This document shows, one piece after another, positions 10,970-21,404 of a stretch of 64,000 nucleotides of DNA (positions within the stretch are counted from its first letter, which is position 1; each line of letters starts with the position of its first letter). This DNA comes from Ariolimax columbianus (Eukaryota > Mollusca > Gastropoda > Stylommatophora > Arionidae): NCBI GenBank assembly GCA_036924085.1, contig JAVGWX010000002.1, positions 90,232,371-90,296,370 on the forward strand. The letters are read 5' to 3'. The notes under the pieces are model-generated. The model made no database searches. It was given only the letters and a program-made list of their open reading frames with translations, and was not told the origin of the DNA. The position numbers and the translations under genes are program-made.

Positions 10970-12083
10970 GTTGTATGATTATATTACTTATAGCGGGCTG
11001 TATGATTAGATTACTAATTGCGGGTTGTATGATTAGATTACTAATAGAGGGTTGCATGATTAGATTACTAATAGAGGGTTGTATGATTAGATTACTAATT
11101 GCGGGTTGTATGATTAGATTACTAATTGCGGGTTGTATGATTAGATTACTAATAGCGGGTTGTATGATTAGATTACTAATAGAGGGTTGTATGATTAGAT
11201 TACTAATAGAAGGTTGTATGATTAGATTACTAATAGAGGGTTGTATGATTAGATTACTAATTGCGGGTTGTATGATTAGATTACTAATTGCGGGTTTTAT
11301 GATTAGATTACTAATAGCGGGTTGTATGATTAGATTACTAATAGAGGGTTGTATGATTAGATTACTAATTGCGGGTTGTATGATTAGATTACTAATAGAG
11401 GGTTGTATGATTAGATTACTAATTGCGGGTTGTATGATTAGATTACTAATAGAGGGTTGTATGATTAGATTACTAATTGCGGGTTGTATGATTAGATTAC
11501 TAATAGCGGGTTGTATGATTAGATTACTAATTGCGGGTTGTATGATTAGATTACTAATTGCGGGTTGTATGATTAGATTACTAATAGCGGGTTGTATGAT
11601 TAGATTACTAATAGAGGGTTGTATGATTAGATTACTAATTGCGGGTTGTATGATTAGATTACTAATAGAGGGTTGTATGATCAGATTACTAACTGCGGGT
11701 TGTATGATTAGATTACTAATAGAGGGTTGTATGATTAGATTACTAATTGCGGGTTGTATGATTAGATTACTAATTGCGGGTTGTATGATTAGATTACTAA
11801 TAGCGGGTTGTATGATTAGATTACTAATTGCGGGTTGTATGATTAGATTACCAATTGCGGGTTGTATGATTAGATTACTAATTGCGGGTTGTATGATTAG
11901 ATTACTAATTGCGGGTTGTATGATTAGATTACTAATTGCGGGTTGTATGATTAGATTACTAATAGCGGGTTTTATGATTAGATTACTAATAGAGGGTTGT
12001 ATGATTAGATTACTAATAGCGGGTTGTATGATTAGATTACTAATTGCGGGTTGTATGATTAGATTACTAATAGCGGGTTGTAT
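10970..12083. repeat. 27-bp minisatellite, 41 copies
   Basis: The unit 'ggttgtatgattagattact' plus 7 variable bases repeats 41 times with a strict 27-bp period and almost no indels. Three variants at the end of the unit (aattgcg, aatagcg, aatagag) occur in a mixed order that is nearly alternating in the middle. Because 27 is a multiple of 3 and the unit lacks stops in one frame of each strand, both strands stay open throughout: (CMIRLLIAG)n on plus and (IQPAISNLI)n on minus. Flanks are ordinary AT-rich DNA. I treat it as satellite, not coding. Confidence 0.95.
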
Positions 12084-14280
12084 GCATTTCTCAGTTTTCG
12101 ACGTCAAGTCGTGTTCCTTGATGAATCCGCATGACTCAAAATGATGCTCTCTATCAAAATTGAAACTGAACATAATTGTATTTGTATATGTCTTAAACGA
12201 TCCGTTCCTCAACAACGTAGTTAAATTTGTGCGAGTGCCATCCCTGCCTCCAGTCGTGTTGCTGTGTCATAAAGTGACCAGTGAACGATTGGATTGTTTA
12301 TGCCCCGTGCGATCAAGCGGGCGCTGTAGGGATCTGGTCTATTGGTTATGGGGTTGACAAATTGGCCTTCTCTTTCATGATCATCGGTCCAGACCTGAGA
12401 ATGGTTGTTGGTTTCACTACCTCTGTCCAGCTGCTACATCGCTCTCTCGGCCTGGGTTTAGTTGTAAATTATCTGCCCGTTGGGTAAGTGCGCTTGATGA
12501 AGATGTTGGAACTGGGCGTTGTTTGAACAATGTCAATTTTCAAGTTGTCTGTTCCTGTTAATTTGATTTAGTGCCCTTTCATTAATCATTAATCACACGT
12601 GGCATCCATTTTAGTTCTTACCATGTTATCCTTATCTCTTTCATAATTGTCTTTGCAGTTGACTTGTCTTTATTTATGGACTTATCTGTGGCTTATAGAT
12701 TCTGCTGAATCGGATAACCGACCTCTTGATTCATCGTTTGCCGCTTCTGACATGATTTCTTTCTGGCCTGTAATGATATTTTTGTTGTTTCAATGTCAAT
12801 TTCCATTAATAAGAATGTTTAGGAATGATGGTCGACAAGTTTTACACTTTAGCGTGGTGGAGCCAATGCGCTTACGTGGAAATGGGTGTGAACTTTAGTC
12901 ATTCTCTGTGTTTTCATCATGCAAGCCGATACACTTCTTACGTCTATTCTTCATTTTCCTGATCCTGATAGTAGAACTCTTCTATCTGGGCTCGGAGCAA
13001 ATGTCTCCAGTTCAGTAAATCAATTCCTGGACGTCAGAAAAACGAGGTCCACGAAGCGGATTCTTCATGTTTGGGAACAGGAAGAAGTCATTAGGTGCAG
13101 GTTCCGGTGACTACTGTGAATAGTGCCCGATATCATACTCGCACAGTTTTTGACTTTCAGGACTTGAGACGGTTTAACTCGAGAGACGTTTTTACGAGCC
13201 CAAATAGAGGAGTACTTCAATCAGGGAATAATGAAGGCGAAGAATAGATGAAAGAAGTGTCGTTTTGCTGAATGAACACAAAGAGATAGATTAATCTTCA
13301 AGCAGGTATCAGCTTTGACTCATTCATTTAAACGTGCACAACTGGACGACCATTTCTCGCAAATTTGTAAAGCTATATTCTTGTTTGTGGATGCAAATTT
13401 GGTTTCTGAGCGGTTAACGCTGTCGGAGACGTTTTCTAGCATTTACATATGGGTCATGGAGCCAATGGTTATACATCTTGTTATAAGCGGGAGTGGGGTT
13501 GAGGAGGAACTCTCAACACCAACTAAATGCTCACATGGCGGGCGTCTCATAAAGCCTCTGACAACAAAGTCCATCTCCTGGCCTTCGTGCGGCAGAACTG
13601 TTTTGACTAACAGGAGAAGGGGCGGAAAGCGGGCCAATGGCGCATTAAACCCGGTAGTTTCGGGCAGATGAGGCTGGAAAGCCTAGGAAGGCAGCTCATC
13701 TAGGAGAAGGAAAACTCAGATTTCAAACCATATGAAGCCTTGCAGATAAGATACTGGCGTGTCTTGTCAGGTTTTGTCAGATGTGGCTGTGCAACCTGTT
13801 TTCTGATAACTCTGAAAGTTTGTTAGCGTCTGCCAAACGTGACAACCGACTATGGGCCAAGGAGCACACCCAAGAGGATACAACGCCTTTTTCTAGAGCG
13901 ACGAACGGCAACCTCAGCTGAGTGTTGTGGCAGGGCAGACCAGGCCCTTAGCCTTGCTTGGCGGCTGGTCTAGGAGTGAAGCCCCGACAGGCGAACATAT
14001 AGAGCATTGCTTAGCTGATCCGGCAACTTTTGCACCTTGCAGTGTTCCAAATGTATTGGTATCACCTTTCCTTTAGAGCAAACAAGACAGACCGAGAGAG
14101 GAAACATATTGCATGGGCAGCACATGGTCTCAATATTTCTTCACGGGCTTTGTGCTAAACGCACAATCACTATCGTTTGACAATAGGAAAAAAGACAATG
14201 ATGGAGCCAAATGTAGCTTGCGCAAGTGATCATAGATTATGTAAGGTTCCGTTCCCATGCGGGATAGGAACATTTATTCG
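12084..14280. other. No gene recognised (2.2 kb)
   Basis: Mixed-composition sequence with frames under about 120 codons. The frame at 13315-13671 and its opposite-strand partner at 13443-13637 contain no motif I know. The block at about 13470-13710 has a higher GC content than its surroundings and may be an unrecognised transposon piece. Confidence 0.45.
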
Positions 14281-14297
14281 CTCGAGCAAGATTTTGA

Positions 14298-14375
14298 TTG
14301 TTTCATTGAGCAGAAAACAATGCGATCACCTAGAGATCGTTGCATTGAGCAGAAAACAATGCGATCACCTGGAGA
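14298..14375. repeat. Two-copy tandem duplication, about 38 bp
   Basis: The segment 'cattgagcagaaaacaatgc' plus 'gatcacctagagat' is directly repeated with very few changes. It is a recent local duplication of no evident function. Confidence 0.75.
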
Positions 14376-14459
14376 TTCCCAGACAGAAAAAGATGCGCAA
14401 TTTTCACGTTGCTAAAGCTCATCCCTGGAGGTGTTTGTTTGCCAAATAAATCGATAAGG

Positions 14460-15850
14460 AAAATTCAGAGAAAGCTGGAAATCGTAACTTCAGACAGAAG
14501 GATCTGTAAAAATGTAATTGCGTTAGAGCGTACCGTCCCCTGAGTTGTTATCAAGACGGACAAACAGATACATGTATTTTCATACTTATAATATTTATAT
14601 ATTACCATACTTACTCATCATTAATATTTTATCACATGTTTGAATGTCGATACTTAATATCCCATACAATTGTTTTTTAAAACAAAATTATCGTTATTAC
14701 AATAAAAAATACCTTCATTTGAGAGAAATTACAATTAATTGAACACAAACTTGACGGAATTTTTGTTTATTGAAATGCTTATGGAATAATAACGTATGAA
14801 GTGAACATTCGATTGCCATTCAACTTGTCGCTAGAGGAAATGCATTTGAAAATGTGACGTCCGTTGACATTAAGTGCGTGTATTTATACACCCCTTGCAG
14901 TTGTGTGCAAAAATACACATTTAAACAGTTTCCGTGTAATTGTCTCGCCACAGAAACAAATTACTTAAGTGTTGTCGCTGAGAATATTCATCAATATTAT
15001 ATTCAATATGCTTGTAATTTCTGTATTGAAAATAAAACCAGTTATTTGATATCCAGTCTCAAAGTCTGAGCTTGTACAATGTGGTTTGCGCATTCATTGT
15101 TAGTGAGTGTTACTATTTGGGAAAGGGTTGCTAACACTACGAATTGTGGAACTATCACTCAGGCTGTCATTCAAAACACTTCAATTCCTAGTGGAGCATA
15201 GGTCCTCAACAAATACTCGTCAAGTCTTAAAGTCACCCACGATCATTCCCAGCTCCCATCGTGTCATTCCTGCCGTCTGCTTGTTTGTTCTCGACTTCTT
15301 TTCACACACAGTGTGTTGATCTGCTCCCACTTCTCTTATTTTGTGGATTCCAGAACAGTGTCTACCTTGTAGTGCTATCAGCTGGTTCCGTAATGTATGT
15401 CCTATTCATCACCAATGTGTTCTCTTTACGTCTGGTCCCGTTCTTTTCCAGAGTTGTTTATTAGAGAATTTTACCATTTTATTCTCTAAATTCATCGCAA
15501 TCAGCCAGTGTTACAAGTTTGGGCCTTTCCAGTTGTATTTTTCTTAGTTTTCCACGTCACAGAGCTATACAATAAAACGGACTTGACATTGAGAACTATA
15601 TGTTTCGTATAACGTGTGTTCGATCAATGTCTGAGCATATATACGTCCGTGGTCACAAAAGGTTATTACAGTGTTCAGAAATCACAATCACTAGAAAGGG
15701 ACGTAATCGGACGTAGCGAAAACAACACGTGTCATCTCATATCTCGTGCATACAGCACAAAGTAATTGCGATGCTAGACACATCGTGATAGTACATGTAT
15801 ATCCTATAATACATTAAGAATGCCTCGATAGTCATAATAAAAGTCTATAT
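14460..15850. other. No gene recognised (1.4 kb)
   Basis: AT-rich sequence. Short frames at 14854-15547 have no recognisable domain. No repeat seen elsewhere in the window. Confidence 0.45.
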
Positions 15851-15854
15851 TACT

Positions 15855-16530
15855 TGCATATGTATGTACCTCACTATATTTTCTATCGTTATTTTATAGT
15901 CAAACTATTTAAATCATTGGTGAGACCTAAATTAAAGTGCTGTGTTCAGATGTACTGTCCATGTCAAAGAGTTGATATGAACATGCTGGAAAGTATACAA
16001 AGAAGAGCTACAAAAATGATGGCGTGGTTTCAGAATTATAGTTATGAGGAAAGACTAAAAAAACCCTGGTCTTCGGTGTCTGTAACAAAGAAGAATTTGA
16101 AGGTGACTTAATAAAAGGGTATCAATTAATAAAAGGAAAGGATAAGTTAGACTATACCAAGTTTTTCAGTGTACGACCCGCGACAAGAACAAGAAGGCAC
16201 AGCTACAACCGGCTACAAGAACAAGAAGGCACAGCTACAACCGGCTACAAGAACAAGAAGGCACAGCTACGACACGCTACAAGAACAAGAAGGTACAGCT
16301 TCAAATTGTTTAAATACAGGTCCAAATTAGATATTAGTCAGAGAGTGGTGAAATCGTGGAAGGCATTGCAGGAGGATGTAGTGGAAACAGAGTCGTTTAA
16401 TGTATTCAAAAATTGATTTGATTCTCACAGTATTTTCAGTATCGGTAGAGTTAAACAAACTGGTTGTATACAGATTCTGTAGAACCTAATAAACCAGTAT
16501 AATGACGTCAAGTTAAGAAGTTAAGTTATG
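15855..16530 (+). mobile_element. LINE-G: CR1-like LINE, RT C-terminal end, broken
   Basis: The translation gives LVRPKLKCCVQMYCPCQRVD, then MLESIQRRATKMM and YEERLKKPWSS. This is the classic thumb segment of CR1-type LINEs (LVRP-L-Y-x-x-x-W-P...LE-x-V-Q-R-R-A-T-K). After a frameshift it continues with LIKGYQLIKGKDKLDYTKFF, KLFKYRSKLDIS and VVKSWKALQEDVV, the expected C-terminus. Between them (16185-16290) a 32-bp piece is tandemly repeated about three times, destroying the frame. The 3' untranslated end includes 'caaactggttgtataca ... taaaccagta'. Another copy is at 5180-5400 on the minus strand. Confidence 0.88.
16185..16290. repeat. 32-bp tandem duplication inside LINE-G
   Basis: 'ggctacaagaacaagaaggc' plus 'acagctacaacc' repeats with a 32-bp period (16211, 16243, then a variant). 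The unit corresponds to the R-T-R-x-x-S codons of LINE-G, so it arose by tandem duplication within the element, not by insertion of foreign DNA. Confidence 0.85.
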
Positions 16531-16884
16531 TTAATGGAAACTGTGCATACTTATAAATAGAACATTTGCTGTATAACAGTGTATGCTTTGAGGCATAGGG
16601 ATCAGCATCAAGACTTGTGAATCTTACGTCCCCAGAGCGTTGAAAGGTTATCTTTGTGTAACTGCATATCGAAAATACATTACAGCTAAATACATCCTGT
16701 CTTCAAAACACCGCAAAACCAATTAAATGTACAACGTGCAGTGTTTTTTGTTCTCACTAACCCATAAAATGCACAATATTTACTTGCTAGATACAGTACA
16801 TTAACTGAAATACAAACCAATTTATTTCCTTTGCTGAGATACATTGCTGTATGCGTGCTGTATATTGGTTATTTATTCAGTACA

Positions 16885-17615
16885 GTGTAACAATTTCAGA
16901 GCTGAAGCAACAGCTGTGCATGCAGCAACGAGAATTCTTATAAATCAAAACACAACTGTAAAGAAAAACGGTCATTCTAACAGACTCCATGTGCGTTATC
17001 CTAGCCATTTCGTCCCAAACAAGCTAGACCCTCTCACAAAATAAAATACGATATCGGATTGTTGTCTCCAAAAACAGATCTAGTTCTACAGTTGATAGGA
17101 TCTCATTGTGGGATCATTGGAAATGAAAAGGCAGCTGAGCTTGCAAAAGTCGGAAGTGGCGACACTGAGACTCGATATCTAAAGATCATAACAGAAACAA
17201 AGACACTCATCTAACGATCCATGAAGACGGAATGGAGAGACCAGCACAAAGAATACAAGCCAGAAAATGGCATCGTAGACAAATTTGCAAGAGATAGGTA
17301 GAAACAGGTTTTCATACTCAGAACGGGACACTGCAGACATAGGATTCATCTCCACAGAATGGGTCTCAAAGAGACTGCCACATGCGATTGTGGAGCACCC
17401 AAGCTAACAACAGAACATATTTTGCAGTACTGCCCTGCATATGTAGACTAAAGACAGGCAGTCTGGTCTGGGGGAGTGACCATGCTCGAAAAGCTGTGTG
17501 GGACAAACGAAGACCTGAACCGCAGTCTTCTTGGTGAACCTCACCGGACTAGTAGCACCGCATGTTGATTGGAGAAGATGAAGAAGGAGTACAAGAAAAA
17601 GAAGAAAACTACCTA
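16885..17615 (+). mobile_element. LINE-A: RNase H and C-terminus, 5' truncated, broken
   Basis: It starts at NNFRAEATAVHAATRILI (RNase H Glu block), and decayed segments of the rest follow, such as 'attgtgggatcattggaaatg' encoding G-I-I-G-N-E. The C-terminal knuckle is legible at about 17365-17430 as ATCDCGAPKLTTEHILQYCP across frames, then QAVWSGGVTMLEKLCGTNED and PHRTSSTA near the end. It finishes in a purine-rich tail (17570-17610). Related copies are at 30743-30979, 34270-34815 and 41430-41990. Confidence 0.83.
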
Positions 17616-17777
17616 AAGGACAGATACATAATACGGGATAACTCCTATGTATAGTGTTTGTCATACTCTGTCTGTTTTATGTTAAATTCTGGCGCAATTG
17701 TACGCCACATCTTTATTTTAGCTATACATACCCTTCTGAAAAAGTTCTGAGCATATCATCATGTAGCTTGTCCTTTG

Positions 17778-19135
17778 CAGAACGTCGCTCTCACAACAGC
17801 GGATCTGTAAGACTCTCGATCTCTGGCCAGAACGTCGCTCTCACAACAGCCGATCTGTAAGACTCTCGAACTCTGGCCAGAACGTCGCTCTCACAACAGC
17901 CGATCTGTAAGAGTCTCGATCTCTAGCCAGAACATCACTCTCACAACAGCCGATCTGTAAGACTCTCGATCTCTGGCCAGAACGTCGCTCTCACAACAGC
18001 TGATCTGTAAGACTCTCGATCTCTGGCCAGAACATCACTCTCACAACAGCCGATCTGTAAGACTCTCGATCTCTGGCCAGAACATCACTCTCACAACAGC
18101 CGATCTGTAAGACTCTCGATCTCTAGCCAGAACGTCGCTCTCACAACAGCCGATCTGTAAGACTCTCGATCTCTGGCCAGAACTTCGCTCTCACAACAGC
18201 CGATCTGTAAGACTCTCGATCTCTGGCCAGACCATCGCTCTCACAACAGCCGATCTGTAAGACTCTCGATCTCTGGCCAGAATGTCGCTCTCACAACAGC
18301 CGATCTGTAAGACTCTCGATCTCTGGCCAGAACATCGCTCTCACAACAGCCGATCTGTAAGACTCTCGATCTCTGGCCAGAACATCGCTCTCACAACAGC
18401 CGATCTGTAAGACTCTCGATCTCTGGCCAGAACGTCGCTCTCACAACAGCCGATCTGTAAGACTCTCGATCTCTGGCCAGAACGTCGCTCTCACAACAGC
18501 CGATCTGTAAGACTCTCGATCTCTGGCCAGACCATCGCTCTCACAACAGCCGATCTGTAAGACTCTCGATCTCTAGCCAGAACATCGCTCTCACAACAGC
18601 CGATCTGTAAGACTCTCGATCTCTGGCCAGAATGTCGCTCTCACAACAGCCGATCTGTAAGACTCTCGATCTCTGGCCAGAACATCGCTCTCACAACAGC
18701 CGATCTGTAAGACTCTCGATCTCTAGCCAGAACATCGCTCTCACAACAGCCGATCTGTAAGACTCTCGATCTCTGGCCAGAATGTCGCTCTCACAACAGC
18801 CGATCTGTAAGACTCTCGATCTCTGGCCAGAACATCGCTCTCACAACAGCCGATCTGTAAGACTCTCGATCTCTAGCCAGAACGTCGCTCTCACAACAGC
18901 CGATCTGTAAGACTCTCGATCTCTAGCCAGAACGTCGCTCTCACAACAGCCGATCTGTAAGACTCTCGATCTCTGGCCAGAACGTCGCTCTCACAACAGC
19001 CGATCTGTAAGACTCTCGATCTCTGGCCAGGACATCGCTCTCACAACAGCCGATCTGTAAGACTCTCGATCTCTGGCCAGAATGTCGCTCTCACAACAGC
19101 CGATCTGTAAGACTCTCGATCTCTGGCCAGAATGC
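17778..19135. repeat. 50-bp minisatellite, about 27 copies, derived from the LINE-D 3' end
   Basis: Strict 50-bp period ('ctctggccagaacgtcgctc' then 'tcacaacagccgatctgtaa' and 'gactctcgat'). The main variation is at the 'aacgtc/aacatc/aatgtc/accatc' position. Reverse-complemented, the unit aligns without gaps to positions 3593-3642 of the other LINE-D copy (39 of 50 identical by my hand alignment). The array is flanked by LINE-D protein-coding sequence on its right and the LINE-D 3' terminus on its left, so it expanded in place. Confidence 0.93.
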
Positions 19136-19589
19136 CCGCCTCTGTCCCTGCCATCTTCAGGACCTCCGTGATGTCTTGTGTCCATCTGCTTCTCGGTCTT
19201 TCTGCCCCGCCTTCCAGGAACCATACCCTCAGATATTGTTCTCTCTAGGCCATTATGACGTTTGATGTGACCAAAATATTTCAGTTTTCTGGATAAGATG
19301 TTGTTTACCAACCAATGTTCGTCGATGTCAAGCTCTTTTAGTATATTTCTATTCTTGCGTTTCTCCACCCATGGTATTTTGAGCACCTCCCTGTAGCATT
19401 TCAGTTCAAAAGAGTCAATTCTTTTCTTAAGTGTCTGTGTGGTGGTCCACGTTTCACATCCGTACGTTGCCACCGAGAAGATGCAAGTTCGTAGAATTTT
19501 TGTTAGTCATTTTATTAGAGTTCTGCCCCAGATTCTTCATCTTATTCAACCTCTGCCTTGCTATAGCCATTCTCCTTCTCACTTCCTTC

Positions 19590-19850
19590 AGGCAATCTCC
19601 GTTGTTGCTTATGATTGAGCCAAGGTACTCAAAACTTGTGACATTATCAATCTCAATTGTTGCTCATGATTGAGCCAAGGTGACATTCTCAATCTCCGTT
19701 GTTGCTTATGATAGAGCCAAGGTACTCAAAACTTATGACATTCTCAATCCCATTGTTGCTTATGATTGAGCCAAGGTGACATTCTCAATCTCCATTGTTG
19801 CTTATGATTGAGCCAAGGAACCCAAAACATGTGACATTCTCAATCTCCTG
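19590..19850. repeat. Tandem duplications inside the LINE-D coding region
   Basis: The block 'gttgcttatgattgagccaa' plus 'ggtactcaaaacttgtgacattctcaatctc' appears about five times with internal deletions of 'tactcaaaact'. Unit length therefore alternates between about 45 and 60 bp. It lies between the YADD segment and the C-terminal region of LINE-D and breaks the frame. Confidence 0.85.
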
Positions 19851-20634
19851 TTGCTCCAGGATAACTTTAGGTTTGATGTTTGCCTTGTCTGTGCTCATTA
19901 TCTTGGTTTTACTTATATTCAGGTACAGATTCTGGTCTTCGCTGTGTTGTTTTACCGATAGGATCTCATCTGTTCCAGCCCTACAGCGCTCCTTGATAGG
20001 ACAACTGTGTCATCGGCATATCTCAGCTCCGGTATCTCGTTTCCGTCAATTGTTAATGGCTCGAACTTGTCATAATTGTCATCGTTCTTAACGTTCCTCA
20101 TTATTGATTCGACATAAATATTGAACAAATATGGGGAGAGTATGCATCCTTGTCCTACGCCTTTTTGTGCATATGTTAAAATAATTGCAGCGCAATGCCT
20201 ACATACATACAAGATAAAAGTAATGTTTCGTAGTTCGACGATATTCGCTTTACGACAACGGTCTAGGACCTAAAGGTCGTTTAACAGTGGACACCCGTAA
20301 TTGGATCCTTCTATGTGATTGCACACGGCACGACTAATTACGCCAGCCACTCAAGTGTGAAAACTCTAAAAGGCCGTAATATCCTCCTCCAGCCCATAAA
20401 CTAATTTCCTGCGCAATACCCACGTCACAGATCCTCTAAGATCCCGTCGCATTCAGGTCTACAACTGGTTTTAATATTTCCTGTTTCTGACAGACAAGGC
20501 AGTTAAAACGCTCTGCCTTAAGTCTAAACGTAATTGCCCTAGTCAATTATCCATTCAGTTCACCCTGCTAAAAATGCTAACTAGATTGGAAATAATCGGA
20601 CACATTAACAATAGTATTTGGAGTGTTTTCTGAG

Positions 20635-20710
20635 AAATGTTGATTATGAGAATAGAAGCATCTAATGACAATGAGATTGTACATGGAGACACGGTACAAC
20701 AAGAGATTCC
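20635..20710 (+). repeat. Short dispersed repeat
   Basis: 'gagaatagaagcatctaatg' followed by 'acaatgagattgta...gagacacggt' recurs at about 42318-42378. Each copy lies a few hundred bases upstream of a LINE-H fragment, so it may be part of the LINE-H body. Function unknown. Confidence 0.55.
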
Positions 20711-20794
20711 TAGTTCTTGGGGACATGTGTTTCTACAGAAGCAGAAGCCTCTTAAAGCACTGAACAGAAACGGCTTGCGTGCAAGTTATGCATG

Positions 20795-20905
20795 TCTTAA
20801 GCGACCACTGATCTCAAAAGAGGAGTGGAACCAGAACGCCTGCATCCTGAATTACCTTCAGTCGCCTTTACGTATGTCTTGCCACTGGTCCAATGGTAGC
20901 TCGGG
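20795..20905 (+). mobile_element. SINE-2 body fragment
   Basis: The segment 'gcgaccactgatctcaaaag' through 'ctgcatcctga', 'ttaccttcagtcg' and 'cttgccactggtcc' matches the body of SINE-2 at 33785-34020 (reverse strand) in order and spacing. The tRNA-like head is absent or unrecognisable. Confidence 0.65.
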
Positions 20906-21039
20906 ACCAGAGTGTAAGGTTGATGACCCTCGCAGCCTCTTCCTAACTATAATCAAAATACAGGGCTAATTAAATCACTCAGAAAAAAAACTGTCTGATG
21001 ATGTAGCCATCTTCGCTTACGATGGGCAACGAATTAACT

Positions 21040-21370
21040 GAGATATACAATGGTAATGGTCACTAATATAGAACTTTGGGAAAGAACCAGACAGTTGTCA
21101 GTGGGGCAGGACTTAAAGTGAATTATTTGGGGATGGATAGGAGCCACATTATGGAAACCGGATGATAGTGTTACAATGCAGTCACTTTACTGGAATAATC
21201 AAGGCAAGAGATGTAGGAGCCCACTTAAGCCGGAATGAGAAGGGAAGTCCAGACAAACCTAAAAACGTCAGGAAAGACGTGCGAGTCGAGGTGCTGGGAA
21301 TGATGGCGCATGACAGGTAGACTTGTCTAGTATTTGTTGAGGACCTATGCTTCACAGACAGTTAAAGGGT
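21040..21370 (+). mobile_element. LINE-H C-terminal fragment
   Basis: The translation shows TLWKPDDSVTMQSLYWNNQG followed by K-R-x-R-S-P, matching the segment 'GHTLRKP...ITRQAL.WNPQGKRKRGRP' known from the C-terminus of a widespread LINE type. The end 'tatttgttgaggacctatgc' and the 'tttt(c)gttgat' tail match the copies at 43020-43325 and 47600-47915. Broken by stops. Confidence 0.75.
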
Positions 21371-21404
21371 TTTCGTTGATTTATTTATTTATTTATTTAT
21401 TGGC

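Larger units (their letters stand above)
17755..20210 (-). mobile_element. LINE-D: RTE-like LINE with RT domain, 3' end expanded into an array
   Basis: On the minus strand the first legible part (20212 to about 19960) is QKGVGQGCILSPYLFNIYVE, the RT palm 'G-x-x-Q-G-x-x-x-S-P-x-L-F-N' block, then LRYADDTVVLSRS with the catalytic YADD. The connecting segment (about 19830-19560) carries tandem duplications. The C-terminal region (19473-19130) is legible as YGCETWTTTQTLKKRIDSFE, WVEKRKNRNILKEL, LSRKLKYFGHIKRHNGLE and PGRRGRKTEKQMD, the order typical for RTE-like LINEs. The 3' untranslated end (about 17755-17780) matches the other copy at 3640-3690. Endonuclease and early RT are missing, so it is 5' truncated and inactive. 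Confidence 0.88.

Noticed and set aside
10839..12215. 458-codon minus-strand and 404-codon plus-strand open frames
   Set aside because: Both come from a 27-bp repeat with no stop codons. No start context, splice signals, domain or non-repeat extension supports a protein.
12160..13671. Moderate open frames at 12160-12487, 12647-13110 and 13315-13671
   Set aside because: No recognisable motif, no splice-bounded conservation that I can judge, and length is compatible with chance.
17778..19135. CRISPR-like direct repeats
   Set aside because: Units are contiguous 50-mers with no unique spacers. They derive from a eukaryotic LINE 3' end.
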